A stretch of DNA of 64,000 bases from Mycolicibacter heraklionensis (GCF_001021505.1 NZ_LDPO01000001.1:434001-498000), one strand, 5' to 3'; positions 19,829-29,000 are shown, counted from the first letter of the stretch. Numbers and translations are program-made. The notes: generated by a model not told the origin, from the letters alone.

Positions 19829-19905
19829 CTCCCCCGCCACTTGCTAATTCTCGGTAGTCACTCTCGGTGACCGGTGCCGAACATCTCGGGCATTGGAAGG
19901 CCAGC

Positions 19906-19935
19906 ATGCATTCTTCTTTCGGATCCACCCGATGA
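19906..19935 (+). CDS. 9-codon mini-ORF translationally coupled to cysT
   Basis: MHSSFGSTR with a good Shine-Dalgarno (GGAAGG at 19895-19900, 5 nt before the ATG). Its TGA overlaps the cysT ATG as ATGA. cysT has no good Shine-Dalgarno of its own, so ribosomes may reach cysT through this mini-ORF. Inferred from sequence only. Confidence 0.35.
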   Translation: MHSSFGSTR

Positions 19936-20816
19936 CAGTCGCGACTCCACTGAAGCCGACTCAGCGAGTCCGGCCCGGCACGGAGGTGCGGGACGCTGCG
20001 GCGGCCCTCTCAGCCATTCCGAGCCGATCCGTCATCACCCCGCTTCGGATCGGGGTGACCACGCTGTGGCTGTCGGTGATCGTGCTGCTGCCGTTGGTTG
20101 CCATCGCCTGGCAAGCCGGCGGCAGGGGTTGGGAAGGTTTCCGGCTGGCCGTCACCTCGCATGCGGCACTCGAGTCGTTCCGCGTCACCCTGACGATCTC
20201 GGTCCTGGTGACCGTGCTCGACGTGGTGTTCGGTCTGGCGACCGCCTGGGTGTTGGTGCGCGATGACTTCGTCGGAAAAGGCGTGATCGATGCGCTGATC
20301 GATCTACCGTTCGCGCTGCCGACCATCGTCACCAGCTTGGTGATGCTCGCCCTGTACGGCAACTCCAGTCCGATCGGCATTCATCTGCAGCACACTCCGC
20401 CCGGGGTGGCGATGGCACTGGCCTTTGTCACGTTGCCGCTGGTGGTCCGCGCCGTCCAGCCGGTGCTGCTGGAGATCGACCGGGAGGTCGAGGAGGCAGC
20501 CGCAGCCCTCGGAGCGACGCGCCTGACCACCTTCAAGACGGTTGTGCTGCCGTCGCTGCAACCGGCGTTGTTGACCGGTGCCGGGCTTGCGTTCTCGCGT
20601 TGCGTCGCCGAATTCGGCTCGGTCGTGACGATCGGTGGTGCCGTTCCGGGCAAGACCGAGGTGTCGTCTCAGTGGATCCGCGCACTGGTCGAGAACGATG
20701 ACCACACCAGCGCGGCGGCGATTTCGATGGTGTTGTTGGCGATCTCGTTCGCTGTGCTGGTGGTCTTGCGGACCGTCGGCGGGCGTGCGGCCAAGCGCGA
20801 GGAGGAGGCCGAGTGA
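19932..20816 (+). CDS. cysT: Sulfate/thiosulfate ABC transporter permease CysT
   Basis: One of two membrane subunits of the sulfate importer, 294 residues from ATG 19932. About six hydrophobic segments and the ABC-permease EAA loop (EVEEAAAALGATRLTTFKTVVLPSLQPAL) near residue 200 are clear, with the CysT-type DLPFALPTIVTSLVML. The frame is open from TTG 19893 but the extra residues are not family-like. cysW follows with a GTGA overlap. No sulfate-binding protein (subI) or ATPase (cysA) gene is adjacent, unlike subI-cysT-cysW-cysA1 of M. tuberculosis, so partners must be encoded elsewhere. Confidence 0.93.
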   Translation: MTVATPLKPTQRVRPGTEVRDAAAALSAIPSRSVITPLRIGVTTLWLSVIVLLPLVAIAWQAGGRGWEGFRLAVTSHAALESFRVTLTISVLVTVLDVVFGLATAWVLVRDDFVGKGVIDALIDLPFALPTIVTSLVMLALYGNSSPIGIHLQHTPPGVAMALAFVTLPLVVRAVQPVLLEIDREVEEAAAALGATRLTTFKTVVLPSLQPALLTGAGLAFSRCVAEFGSVVTIGGAVPGKTEVSSQWIRALVENDDHTSAAAISMVLLAISFAVLVVLRTVGGRAAKREEEAE

Positions 20817-21643
20817 CGTCGCGGTTGGAGAAGCGCCATCTCCTGCGCATCACCGTCTTGACCTATATCGGCGTCATGCTGATCGCTCCGGTGTCGGTGA
20901 TTCTGTACCGAACGTTTCAGCCTGGGTTTGGCCACTTTTGGGCCTGGGTGAGCACTCCCGCGGCGGTCTCTGCGCTGAAACTGTCGTTGCTACTGGTGGC
21001 CATCGTGGTGCCGCTCAACGCATTGTTCGGTGTTTCGACGTCGATCCTGCTGGTGCGCAACAAATTCCGGGGGCGATCAACGCTTCAGGCGATCCTCGAC
21101 CTGCCGTTTGCGGTCTCACCCATTATCGTCGGCGTCGCCCTGATCGCACTGTGGGGATCATCGGGGGCTCTGGGATTCGTCGAGAACAACCTGGGATTCA
21201 AGATCATCTTCGGGCTGCCCGGCATGGTGCTGGCCAGCATCTTCGTCACCCTGCCGTTCGTGGTGCGCGAGGTCCAGCCGGTGCTCGTGGAGATCGGAAT
21301 CGAACAGGAACAGGCTGCCGCGACGCTGGGTTCCAATGCGTGGCAGACACTTTGGCGGGTCACACTGCCGTCGATCCGGTGGGGACTGACCTACGGCATC
21401 GTCTTGACCACTGCGCGCACACTCGGGGAGTTCGGTGCGGTGATCATGGTGTCGTCGAACCTGCCGGGCCAGTCGCAGACCCTGACGTTGTTGGTCAACG
21501 ACCGCTACCACCGGGGGGCTGAGTACGGCGCCTACGCCGTGTCCACCCTGCTGATGGGCGTAGCCGTTGCGTTCTTGATCGCCAAGGCGGTCCTGCTGAT
21601 CTACCGCAAGCGAGCCAAGGCCCTGGATTGGGTGACCCGCTGA
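20813..21643 (+). CDS. cysW: Sulfate ABC transporter permease CysW
   Basis: The second membrane subunit of the sulfate importer, 276 residues. It starts at GTG 20813 overlapping the cysT stop. Family features: DLPFAVSPIIVGVALIALWG, the EAA loop EQEQAAATLGSNAWQTLWRVTLPSIRWG near residue 165, and TARTLGEFGAVIMVSSNLPG. About six TM segments. The operon ends here; the next gene is on the opposite strand 17 bp away and there is no cysA. Confidence 0.94.
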   Translation: MTSRLEKRHLLRITVLTYIGVMLIAPVSVILYRTFQPGFGHFWAWVSTPAAVSALKLSLLLVAIVVPLNALFGVSTSILLVRNKFRGRSTLQAILDLPFAVSPIIVGVALIALWGSSGALGFVENNLGFKIIFGLPGMVLASIFVTLPFVVREVQPVLVEIGIEQEQAAATLGSNAWQTLWRVTLPSIRWGLTYGIVLTTARTLGEFGAVIMVSSNLPGQSQTLTLLVNDRYHRGAEYGAYAVSTLLMGVAVAFLIAKAVLLIYRKRAKALDWVTR

Positions 21644-21660
21644 GCCGAGCATGACTCCGC

Positions 21661-22410
21661 TCAGGCGAAGCGTTTGGTGTACCGCGGAGGCATGCGGCGC
21701 AGCAGCCATACCAGCGGGGCCCACGGCCAGGGCGGGACCACGGCCCGGCCGGTTTCGCGTTCGATGGCACGCACCATGGCCTTGACCCCGGATTCGTTGT
21801 CCACCATCAACAGGGTGGACGCCGACTTGGCGGTCATCTCCGATTCGATGTAGCCCGGCTCCAGCACCGTGACCTTGATCGGGCCCCGCGAGTACTCCGC
21901 GCGCAGCGACTCGCCCAGCGACGACACCCCGGCCTTGCTGGCGGCGTAAGCCGCCTTGACGCCCGGAACGCCCTTGTTGCCCAATACCGACGAGATCAGC
22001 ACCAGGTGGCCGCTGCCGGCGGATTTGAACATCTCCAGTGCGGTCTCGATCTGCACCAGCGCGGCGACCAAGTTCGTTTCAACGGTCGCCTTGTTGGCCC
22101 ACAGCTTGCCGGATCCGAGCGGAGCGCCCTTGCCGATGCCGGCATTGACGATCACCCGGTCAATGCCGCCCAGTTCGGCGGCGAACTGGTTGAACACCTT
22201 GGGAATTTCGTCGTGGTCATTCACGTCGAGGGCAGCTACCGCCACCTTGATTCCCGGAAACTTGTCTGTGAGTTCGGCTTTCAGTTCATCAAGCCGGTCC
22301 GTCCGGCGGGCGCACAGGGCCAGGTCACGTCCCTGTGCAGCGAAAACGCGGGCCATGCCGGCACCCAGTCCTGAACTGGCACCAGTGATGAGGATTTTCT
22401 GACGGTTCAC
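21661..22410 (-). CDS. Short-chain dehydrogenase/reductase (Rv0945-like)
   Basis: A 249-residue SDR. Cofactor motif TGASSGLGAGMARVF (residues 9-23) with downstream CARRTDRLDE suggests NADP preference. Catalytic residues: Ser in VLISSVLGNKG and Tyr/Lys in YAASKAGVSSLGESL. It probably reduces a ketone or oxidises an alcohol on a lipid-type substrate, but the substrate is unknown. From memory Rv0945 sits next to pgi in M. tuberculosis; here the cysTW pair lies between. It is convergent with cysW. Confidence 0.9.
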   Translation of the reverse strand: MNRQKILITGASSGLGAGMARVFAAQGRDLALCARRTDRLDELKAELTDKFPGIKVAVAALDVNDHDEIPKVFNQFAAELGGIDRVIVNAGIGKGAPLGSGKLWANKATVETNLVAALVQIETALEMFKSAGSGHLVLISSVLGNKGVPGVKAAYAASKAGVSSLGESLRAEYSRGPIKVTVLEPGYIESEMTAKSASTLLMVDNESGVKAMVRAIERETGRAVVPPWPWAPLVWLLRRMPPRYTKRFA

Positions 22411-22458
22411 CAGGGCAGCTTAACGGCGGTCGCAGGCTGTCGAAGACACGTCGAAGAA

Positions 22459-23322
22459 TTACTTGAGCAGTCGCGACATCCGTCGGTCGGCCAGCACCTT
22501 GCCGCCGGTCTGGCAGGTCGGGCAGTACTGAAATGACTTATCGGCGAAAGATATTTCCCGAACAGTGTCAGCACACACCGGGCACGGCAGACCGGTTCGG
22601 GCGTGTACGCGCAGACCGGAACGCTTCTCTCCCTTCAAGGTGGCGGCCTGCTGGCCGACCGAGCGGGTGACGGCATCGGTCAGCACGGCGTGCATGGCCT
22701 CGTGCAGTGCGGTCAGCTGATCTGCCGACAGTTTGCCGGCGGTGGCGAACGGAGACAATCGCGCGGTGTGCAGGATCTCGTCGCTGTAGGCGTTGCCGAT
22801 CCCGGCGATCACCTTCTGATCGGTCAGGACGTTTTTGATGCGACCGGTATTGCCGGCCAGCAGTCCGGCCAGCTCATCGGCGCTGATCGAAAGCGCATCC
22901 GGCCCCAGTGTGGCGATGCCCGGCACCTTCGCCGGGTCGTCGACCAACCAGACCGCCAGCCGTTTCTGGGTGCCGGCTTCGGTCAGGTCGAAGCCGGGGG
23001 CCTGCCCCGGGACGCCCAGGTGCACCCGCAGCGCGATCGGGCCCTTACCCGGTCGCAGTGGCGCGGCCGCCAGCTGATCCGACCAGCGCAGCCAGCCCGC
23101 CCTGGACAGGTGCGCGATCAAAAACAGCTCGCCGGCCTGCAACCCCAGATACTTGCCCCAGCGATGCGCGCCGGTCACCTCCCGACCGTGCAACGCCGTC
23201 GGCGGCGGGTCGAAAGTCTTGAGCACCGACAGCGCCGCCACGTCGATCCGCCCGATGGTGCAACCGACGGCGTGCCGACGCAGATGATCGGCGAGTGCTT
23301 CGACCTCGGGCAGCTCCGGCAT
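22459..23322 (-). CDS. Fpg/Nei-family DNA glycosylase
   Basis: A full-length 287-residue base-excision repair glycosylase/AP lyase. It starts MPELPEVE, whose Pro (after Met removal) and Glu are catalytic. The helix-two-turns-helix segment GIGNAYSDEILHTARLSP (about 174-191) is clear, and a C-terminal zinc finger reads CPVC-N16-CPTC. The equivalent Rv0944 of M. tuberculosis is, from memory, annotated much shorter (158 aa), so this may be the intact form. Substrate (8-oxoG or oxidised pyrimidines) cannot be settled from sequence. Confidence 0.93.
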   Translation of the reverse strand: MPELPEVEALADHLRRHAVGCTIGRIDVAALSVLKTFDPPPTALHGREVTGAHRWGKYLGLQAGELFLIAHLSRAGWLRWSDQLAAAPLRPGKGPIALRVHLGVPGQAPGFDLTEAGTQKRLAVWLVDDPAKVPGIATLGPDALSISADELAGLLAGNTGRIKNVLTDQKVIAGIGNAYSDEILHTARLSPFATAGKLSADQLTALHEAMHAVLTDAVTRSVGQQAATLKGEKRSGLRVHARTGLPCPVCADTVREISFADKSFQYCPTCQTGGKVLADRRMSRLLK

Positions 23323-23386
23323 GCCCCCGAGTCTGCCTGTTTACCTGGCGACGCGCCCGACTCTTTCGCCCCGCAGGGCGTAGGTG

Positions 23387-25684
23387 TTATCCCGTCGCCG
23401 CGGCGGGGCTCACCACCACCGAGACCGTGGCGGCGCCGGAGTCGGAGGCGATGACCAGTTCGGCGGCATTGGCCGCCGACACCACGTGCCCGCCGCTGAC
23501 CACGACGTCGTAGCCGTCGGGGTAGGCGATCGCCGGCACCGAGATGGTGGTGATGGAGCCGTCGGCAAAGCTGCCCGACCCGTTCGCCATCGCGGTGGAA
23601 TAGCTGAAATGCAGGGCGCCGTCGACAACTGACCAGGTGGTCGGGGTACCGGAAACCAGCTGCGGGTACGGCTCGGCCAACAGGGCCAACTTCGCGGCGT
23701 CTACGTTGTCGCCGGTCGGCGCCACCGCGGGGTCGTGGACCAGCCACCCGTGGCCGCCCCCGGTGGTGGTGATGTCGCCCCGGTCGCTGTACTCCCACTC
23801 GGTCCACCCGATGAAGTTCTTGTCGGCGGCTCCCATGGTGGCGCCGATGGTGTCCAAGCTGCCGCCGGATCCGAATTCGCTCATGAACGACGGGATGCCG
23901 TGGGCGTTCGCGTATGCCATGGCGTTGTGCACGGGTATATCGGCCAGCGGCCCGACATAGCCGAGGTAGTTGTGAAACGAGAAGACGGTGTTGGGATCGG
24001 CGACCGTGCCCAAGCTGATGGGGAACGCCAAGCCGTTGATGACCGCGGGCTCGAAGAAGACCGGGGTGTGCGGGTCGACGGCCCGGATCGCGGCGTCCAC
24101 CTGGTTGTAGAACGGGGTCAGTTGCTGGGTGCCGAAGTGCGGGCTGAACAGGCTCGCCAGGGTCTGTGAACCCGCGGCGGGTTCGTTCATGACCCCGTAG
24201 CCGGCGACTCCGGGGTTGCCCTTGAAGTAGTCGGCCACGTGCTCCCACATCAGCGCGTAATGGTTCTGCAACCCGACCTGGTCGGGTGCGTGCGAGTTGG
24301 ACCAGAACGCATCCCAGGCGTGGTTGCTCGCGGGGTTGAGCAGGCCGTTGAGCAGGAAGCCGAAGTCGAGGTTGGGCAGACCGCCGTCTTGTGCCGCCCA
24401 GTCGGGAGCTCCTTCGCCGGCGAACACGCTGGAGTAGTCGTCCTGGTGCATGTCGAGGATGGCGGTGATGCCGTGGCTGTGCAGGATCTGCACGGTCTGG
24501 GCGATCGAGGCGAGGTAGGCGTCGTCGAAGACGCCGGGTTGCGGTTCCACCCCGGCCCAGATGACGCCCAGGCGCACCACGTTGAACCCGTTGTCGGCGA
24601 GGAAGGCCGCATCGTCGTCGCCGAATCCGATGGCCGAGGGCTCATACGGTGCGAGCTTGTAGACCTCGTTGAGGCCGTGCAGGATGACGACCTGCCCGTC
24701 ACTGTTGGTTATCCAGCCTCCGGCGCTGGCCAGGGCTGCCGGGCCCGCCGGGTCCCGGGTGGGGTCGGTGCCGAAGTGGCCGACCCCACCGTGAGTGCCC
24801 AACGCGCTGCCGTTGCCGCCCGCACCGCCCAACGCCCGCAAGCCCGTGGAGGGCCCGCCGACTCCGCTAGCGCCACCGTCGCCGCCGTGACCACCGCTGC
24901 CCAGCAGCCCGGTGCCGTCGCCGCCGTCACCGCCATGGGCGCCGTCAGCCCCGCCGCCGCCGTCACCGCCCGCACCGCCGATCCCGAACAGCAGCCCGGC
25001 CGCGTGGCCGCCGGCACCGCCGACACCCCCGGTCCCGCCCGACGCGTCACCACCGGCGCCGCCGGCCCCGCCGATACCCATGAACACGCCGCCCGCTCCA
25101 CCGGCACCGCCGGCTGCGCCCGCGCCGCCGGCACCGCCGACACCCCCGTTGCCGAGCAGTCCCGCCGCTCCTCCCGCACCGCCGGCCGCCTGGGCATTGG
25201 TGCCGGCATAGCCGGCCCCGCCATCACCGAACAGCCAGCCGCCCGCATAACCGTCGACGTGCTGGGCCGTGCCGTCGGCTCCATCGGCGATCATGGGCCC
25301 GAGACCGACCGCCTGGCTGAGCTGGTTCAGCCCGTCACGCAGCGGGGTGAGCGTCGCGCTGTGTATCCAGTTCTCGATGCCGGTGTGCAGTGGGGTGTAG
25401 ATGTTCTGGTCGAACCACGCGGTCGCATCAAATGCGGATGCGTCGCCACTACCGGGCCAGCCCAGGTCCGCGAAGGCCGCTTCCCAATGGGCGGAGTCGA
25501 AGAAGGCGTCCCAGGACGCGGGCGTCGCCAACGCGTCCCAGTCGGCACTGTTGCTCGCCGCGTCGATCAACGGCGCCAGCGCCTGATCGAGCAGCTCGTC
25601 GACAACATCGGCGTGCACCGCCGGCGCCATCATGACCAAGTCCAGCAGTGCCGCAACAGCCGCGGTCACGCCAACGCGAGTCAT
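23387..25684 (-). CDS. Secreted GH5 endoglycoceramidase-like glycosidase with PGRS-like linker (paralogue 1)
   Basis: About 765 residues from ATG 25684; a GTG at 25705 is also in frame. A signal peptide (VGVTAAVAALLDLVMMAPAVHA) is followed by a helical N-terminal domain (about 27-150). A Gly/Ala-rich PGRS-like repeat region (GGAGGAGG, GGHGGDGG; about 150-310) comes next, then a GH5 catalytic domain starting GGWITNSDGQVVILHGLNEVYK. The acid/base is E501 in VMNEP and the nucleophile E603 in MSEFGS. The end is a beta-rich domain. Closest known theme is actinobacterial endoglycoceramidase, which releases the glycan from glycosphingolipids. No PE domain is present. Divergent from the LAL regulator at 25795, probably its controller. 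Confidence 0.85.
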   Translation of the reverse strand: MTRVGVTAAVAALLDLVMMAPAVHADVVDELLDQALAPLIDAASNSADWDALATPASWDAFFDSAHWEAAFADLGWPGSGDASAFDATAWFDQNIYTPLHTGIENWIHSATLTPLRDGLNQLSQAVGLGPMIADGADGTAQHVDGYAGGWLFGDGGAGYAGTNAQAAGGAGGAAGLLGNGGVGGAGGAGAAGGAGGAGGVFMGIGGAGGAGGDASGGTGGVGGAGGHAAGLLFGIGGAGGDGGGGADGAHGGDGGDGTGLLGSGGHGGDGGASGVGGPSTGLRALGGAGGNGSALGTHGGVGHFGTDPTRDPAGPAALASAGGWITNSDGQVVILHGLNEVYKLAPYEPSAIGFGDDDAAFLADNGFNVVRLGVIWAGVEPQPGVFDDAYLASIAQTVQILHSHGITAILDMHQDDYSSVFAGEGAPDWAAQDGGLPNLDFGFLLNGLLNPASNHAWDAFWSNSHAPDQVGLQNHYALMWEHVADYFKGNPGVAGYGVMNEPAAGSQTLASLFSPHFGTQQLTPFYNQVDAAIRAVDPHTPVFFEPAVINGLAFPISLGTVADPNTVFSFHNYLGYVGPLADIPVHNAMAYANAHGIPSFMSEFGSGGSLDTIGATMGAADKNFIGWTEWEYSDRGDITTTGGGHGWLVHDPAVAPTGDNVDAAKLALLAEPYPQLVSGTPTTWSVVDGALHFSYSTAMANGSGSFADGSITTISVPAIAYPDGYDVVVSGGHVVSAANAAELVIASDSGAATVSVVVSPAAATG

Positions 25685-25794
25685 CTCCGACGGCCCCCCA
25701 CCCACTGAAAAAAAGATTAGATTCAGCTTAGGGGAACGTTACACCGGTTGCATTCGATGTCAACGGGTTCCGCAAGCCGCCGTTCGTTGCGACC

Positions 25795-28572
25795 ATGTTG
25801 ATCGTGTGGGGAGGGTTGGCGGGGAGGGAATCCGAGGTCCGAGCGATATCGGATTTCCTTGCGCGTATTGCAGACGGCCCAGTCGGGTTGCTGCTCGAGG
25901 GTGAGCCGGGCATCGGAAAGACGTCCTTACTGGTTGACGCCACCGACCAAGCTCTGGCACGAGGGTTTCAGGTGTTGGCGGCGCGCGGTTCGCCCGCCGA
26001 AGTCAGCTATGCGTATTCCGCGGTGGCTGACCTGTTGAGCGGTGTCGACGACGCGGCGTTGGCTCAGTTGCCCGACATACACCGCCTGGCCCTGGGTCGC
26101 GCGCAGCTGGGCGATGTCGCCGCCGGCCCGGTTACCGACGAACGCGTGGTCGCAACGGCCTTCTTGTCGGTGATCCAGCACCTCAGCGCCCAGGAGCCCG
26201 TCTTGCTGGCAATCGATGATGCGCAATGGCTGGATCGCTCCAGCACGGCGGTGATCAGCTATGCCGCCCGCCGACTCAGCGGACGAGCCGGAATGCTGGC
26301 CACTGTCCGCATCGGGGAGCCGGACTCGCTCGATATGCAGTCGCGGCTGCAGTTCCGCCGGCCGGAGGCCCTCACCCGGCTGCGCATCCGACCGCTGCCC
26401 CTGGGCGGTCTGCACGCGCTGATCGCCGCGCGGTTGGGGCATACCCTGCCGCGCCCGACGATCACCCGGATCCATGACATCTCCGGCGGCAACCCGTTCT
26501 TCGCCCTCGAACTGGCGGCCCGCACGGCGACCGGCGAATCCGATGCCATCGTCGATCTGCCGGACACGTTGTCGGCGTTGGTGCGCGGCCGGATCGGCGA
26601 CGCCGACGACGAGGAGTCCACGGTATTGCTGGCAGCGGCGTCCACGGCGGCGCCGACCGTCGAACTGATCGCCCAGGGCGCCGGCTTGACCGAGACCCGC
26701 GTCGTCGAGTTGCTGGACTCCGCGGCAAGCCGCGCCATCGTCGGTCTTGACGGCAACCGGGTGCGGTTCACCCATCCGCTGTTCGCCACCGGCGTCTACA
26801 CCGGCGCCACGCCCGCGCGCCGGCGGGCCATGCACCGCCGGCTCGCCGACGTCATCGATCAGCCCGAGATCAAAGCACGCCACCTGGCCCTGTCCGCGAC
26901 CAGTGGCGACCAGCTCACCCTCTCGGCGCTCGACGCGGCCGCCGAATCCACATCCGCGCGCGGCGCACCGGCCGTCGCCGCCGAATTGATCGAGCTGGCA
27001 ATCAAATTGGGCGGCGACACCCCGCAGCGACGCATCCGCGCCGGCGAGCTGCAGTTCCGCGCGGGATCGCTGGTTGCCGCACGCCGGCATCTGCAGACGA
27101 GCTTGCAGGACACGCCCCCGGGGGTGCTGCGGTCGATGGCGTTGATGTGGTTGGGCGCGGTGCGGGGGTACGACGACGACACAGTGGGTTCCGCCGAGAC
27201 GATGGCCACGGCGGCCGATGAGGCCGGCGACAACGCGGCGTTGCGGCTGCTGTGCCTGCTGCGGATGATTCTGCCGCTGGCCATGCTCGACCGTCTCGGC
27301 GATGCCGTCGCGCGTGCGCAGGAGGCCGTCGCCCTCGCCGACCAGCTCGGCGTGCCGAACCTGCGGAGCCAGGCGCTGTCGATCTTGGTTTTCGCCAAGT
27401 TCGCCCGCGGACTCGGCGAGGACCGCGAAGCCCTGCGGCTTGCGCTGGAGCTGGAGGATCCACACGGTGGCGCCACCACCTGGTTTCGGGCCAGTGGCGT
27501 GGCGGCGATGATGCCCGCCTACCGCGGTGACCTCGACCTCGCGCTGACTCGGATGCGGGCGTTACAGCAGCAGCTGCGCGTTGGCGGCACCGAGGTGGAC
27601 ATCCTCTGGGCGGCCGTTCGGATATCGATGATCGCGCTGTGGGCGGGCCGCTATCCGGAGGCCGATGCTGCGGCACGGGACGCGGTGGAGCGCGCCGAGC
27701 AGATGGACGCGCGGCTGGCGTTGGTCACCGCCTGGACGGTCCAGGCCGCGGTTGCGGCATACACCGGCCGCGAAGTCGAAGCGCGCGACGCGGTGGCGGC
27801 CGCGATCGCTACCTCCGGTCGGATCGGCGCCCCGCTGTTGGCCAAAGAGCCCAGCCTGATCCTGGGCTTCCTCGAGGTCTCACTCAAGAACTATCCGGCG
27901 GCGCTGGCGGTGCTGCAGCCCCTGCTCGACGGATTCCGCACCGCCCCCAGCTGCGACATTCAGGGTGGCGGATATCTCCCCGACGCCATCGAAGCGCTGA
28001 CCGCTCTGGGCCACCTCGACGACGCCGAGCACCTGGTCGAGACGCTCGAGGAGCACGGCACTGCCCATGATTGGCCTTGGACGCTCGCCGTGGCTGCACG
28101 CGGACGCGCCCAGGTGTTAGCGGCCCGCGGCGAGTTGCCGGCCGCGCTCGAGGCCCTCGATCGGGCGATGACGCATCATGCGCGGCTGCCGATGCCCTTC
28201 GAGCGGGCCCGCACCCAGCTGCTGCTGGGCACGGTGCAGCGCCGACGACGCCGCCACCCAGGCGCCACGGCGAGTCTGCGTGAGGCGCTGCAGACTTTTG
28301 AACAGCTCGGCGCCCCGTTGTGGGCGGCGCGAGCACAAGCCGAATTGCGCCGCATCGATCAGGCCCAGGGCGACAGCACAACCTTGACGGCCTCCGAGCA
28401 GCGGGTGGCGGCGCTCGCGGCGGACGGCATGTCCAACAAGCAGATCGCCGCGCAGCTGTTCATCTCGGCCAAGACCGTCGAAATGAATCTGAGCCGGATC
28501 TACCGCAAACTGGGCATCCGCTCGCGTGCCGGGTTGTCCGCGGCCTTGGCGTCAGCCCGCGACGCGGACTGA
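25795..28572 (+). CDS. LAL-type (large ATP-binding LuxR) transcriptional regulator 1
   Basis: A 925-residue STAND-class regulator. Walker A is GEPGIGKT (residues 36-43) and Walker B is VLLAIDDAQWLD (about 138-149). The middle (about 280-850) is helical, TPR-like and rich in Ala/Leu. The C-terminal LuxR helix-turn-helix reads LTASEQRVAALAADGMSNKQIAAQLFISAK..YRKLGIRSRAGL. ATG 25795 opens the protein; a GTG three codons later is possible. It is divergent from the secreted GH5 gene with a 110-bp shared promoter region. Such regulators (MalT-like) respond to small ligands and activate transcription; the ligand is unknown. Confidence 0.9.
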   Translation: MLIVWGGLAGRESEVRAISDFLARIADGPVGLLLEGEPGIGKTSLLVDATDQALARGFQVLAARGSPAEVSYAYSAVADLLSGVDDAALAQLPDIHRLALGRAQLGDVAAGPVTDERVVATAFLSVIQHLSAQEPVLLAIDDAQWLDRSSTAVISYAARRLSGRAGMLATVRIGEPDSLDMQSRLQFRRPEALTRLRIRPLPLGGLHALIAARLGHTLPRPTITRIHDISGGNPFFALELAARTATGESDAIVDLPDTLSALVRGRIGDADDEESTVLLAAASTAAPTVELIAQGAGLTETRVVELLDSAASRAIVGLDGNRVRFTHPLFATGVYTGATPARRRAMHRRLADVIDQPEIKARHLALSATSGDQLTLSALDAAAESTSARGAPAVAAELIELAIKLGGDTPQRRIRAGELQFRAGSLVAARRHLQTSLQDTPPGVLRSMALMWLGAVRGYDDDTVGSAETMATAADEAGDNAALRLLCLLRMILPLAMLDRLGDAVARAQEAVALADQLGVPNLRSQALSILVFAKFARGLGEDREALRLALELEDPHGGATTWFRASGVAAMMPAYRGDLDLALTRMRALQQQLRVGGTEVDILWAAVRISMIALWAGRYPEADAAARDAVERAEQMDARLALVTAWTVQAAVAAYTGREVEARDAVAAAIATSGRIGAPLLAKEPSLILGFLEVSLKNYPAALAVLQPLLDGFRTAPSCDIQGGGYLPDAIEALTALGHLDDAEHLVETLEEHGTAHDWPWTLAVAARGRAQVLAARGELPAALEALDRAMTHHARLPMPFERARTQLLLGTVQRRRRRHPGATASLREALQTFEQLGAPLWAARAQAELRRIDQAQGDSTTLTASEQRVAALAADGMSNKQIAAQLFISAKTVEMNLSRIYRKLGIRSRAGLSAALASARDAD

Positions 28573-28573
28573 C

Positions 28574-28975
28574 TTACCTGGCGATGCGACCGGCGTCGCG
28601 CAGCACCAGCGACAACACCCAGCCCACCAGCGAGAGCACGATCGCGGCCCAGATGGCGTCCCACCAGAAATCGGCGATGTAGAGACCCCAGTGCTTGGCG
28701 GTCTTGTCGGTGATCCACGCGGTGATCCACAGCATCAGTGCATTGACCACGATGTGGAACAGGCCGAGGGTGACGATGTACAGCGGTATCGACAGCAGCT
28801 GCACCACCGGTTTGATGAAGGCGTTCACCAGCCCGAAGATCAAGGCGATGACGAAGATGATGCCCACCCGTTGCAGCGTGGTGTCGCCGCCGACGATCTC
28901 GACCCCAGGAACGATCTGGGTGACGATCCACAAGGCGAGTCCGGTCAGTGCGGCGCGAAGCAGGAATGGTCCCAT
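28574..28975 (-). CDS. Phage-holin-4-like membrane protein
   Basis: A 133-residue protein with four hydrophobic segments (ALTGLALWIVTQIVPGV, IIFVIALIFGLVNAFIKPVVQLLSIPLYIVTLGLF, ALMLWITAWI, WWDAIWAAIVLSLVGWVLSLVL). The pattern NAFIKPVVQLLSIPLYIVTLGLF is characteristic of the PF04020 'mycobacterial 4 TMS phage holin' family, widespread in bacterial chromosomes and not evidence of a prophage. Function unknown. Convergent with LAL regulator 1, whose stop is 2 bp away. Confidence 0.85.
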   Translation of the reverse strand: MGPFLLRAALTGLALWIVTQIVPGVEIVGGDTTLQRVGIIFVIALIFGLVNAFIKPVVQLLSIPLYIVTLGLFHIVVNALMLWITAWITDKTAKHWGLYIADFWWDAIWAAIVLSLVGWVLSLVLRDAGRIAR

Positions 28976-29000
28976 GGGCGCAAAACTACTCGGTGCGGCG

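Noticed and set aside
24780-25230. CRISPR-like or satellite repeat array
   Set aside because: The periodic GC-rich repeats are codons of the Gly/Ala PGRS-like linker; there is no constant repeat with unique spacers.
23387-25684. Classification as a PE-PGRS protein
   Set aside because: The N-terminus is a Sec-type signal peptide plus an unrelated helical domain; no PE motif is present. The Gly-rich block is short and followed by an enzyme domain.
24239-25708. Long open frame opposite the first GH5/PGRS gene
   Set aside because: Low-complexity antisense translation of Gly/Ala repeats (Ala/Thr/Pro-rich); the minus strand encodes a signal peptide and a complete GH5 domain.
28574-28975. Prophage holin
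   Set aside because: The family is named after phage holins but is common on mycobacterial chromosomes; no other phage genes are nearby.
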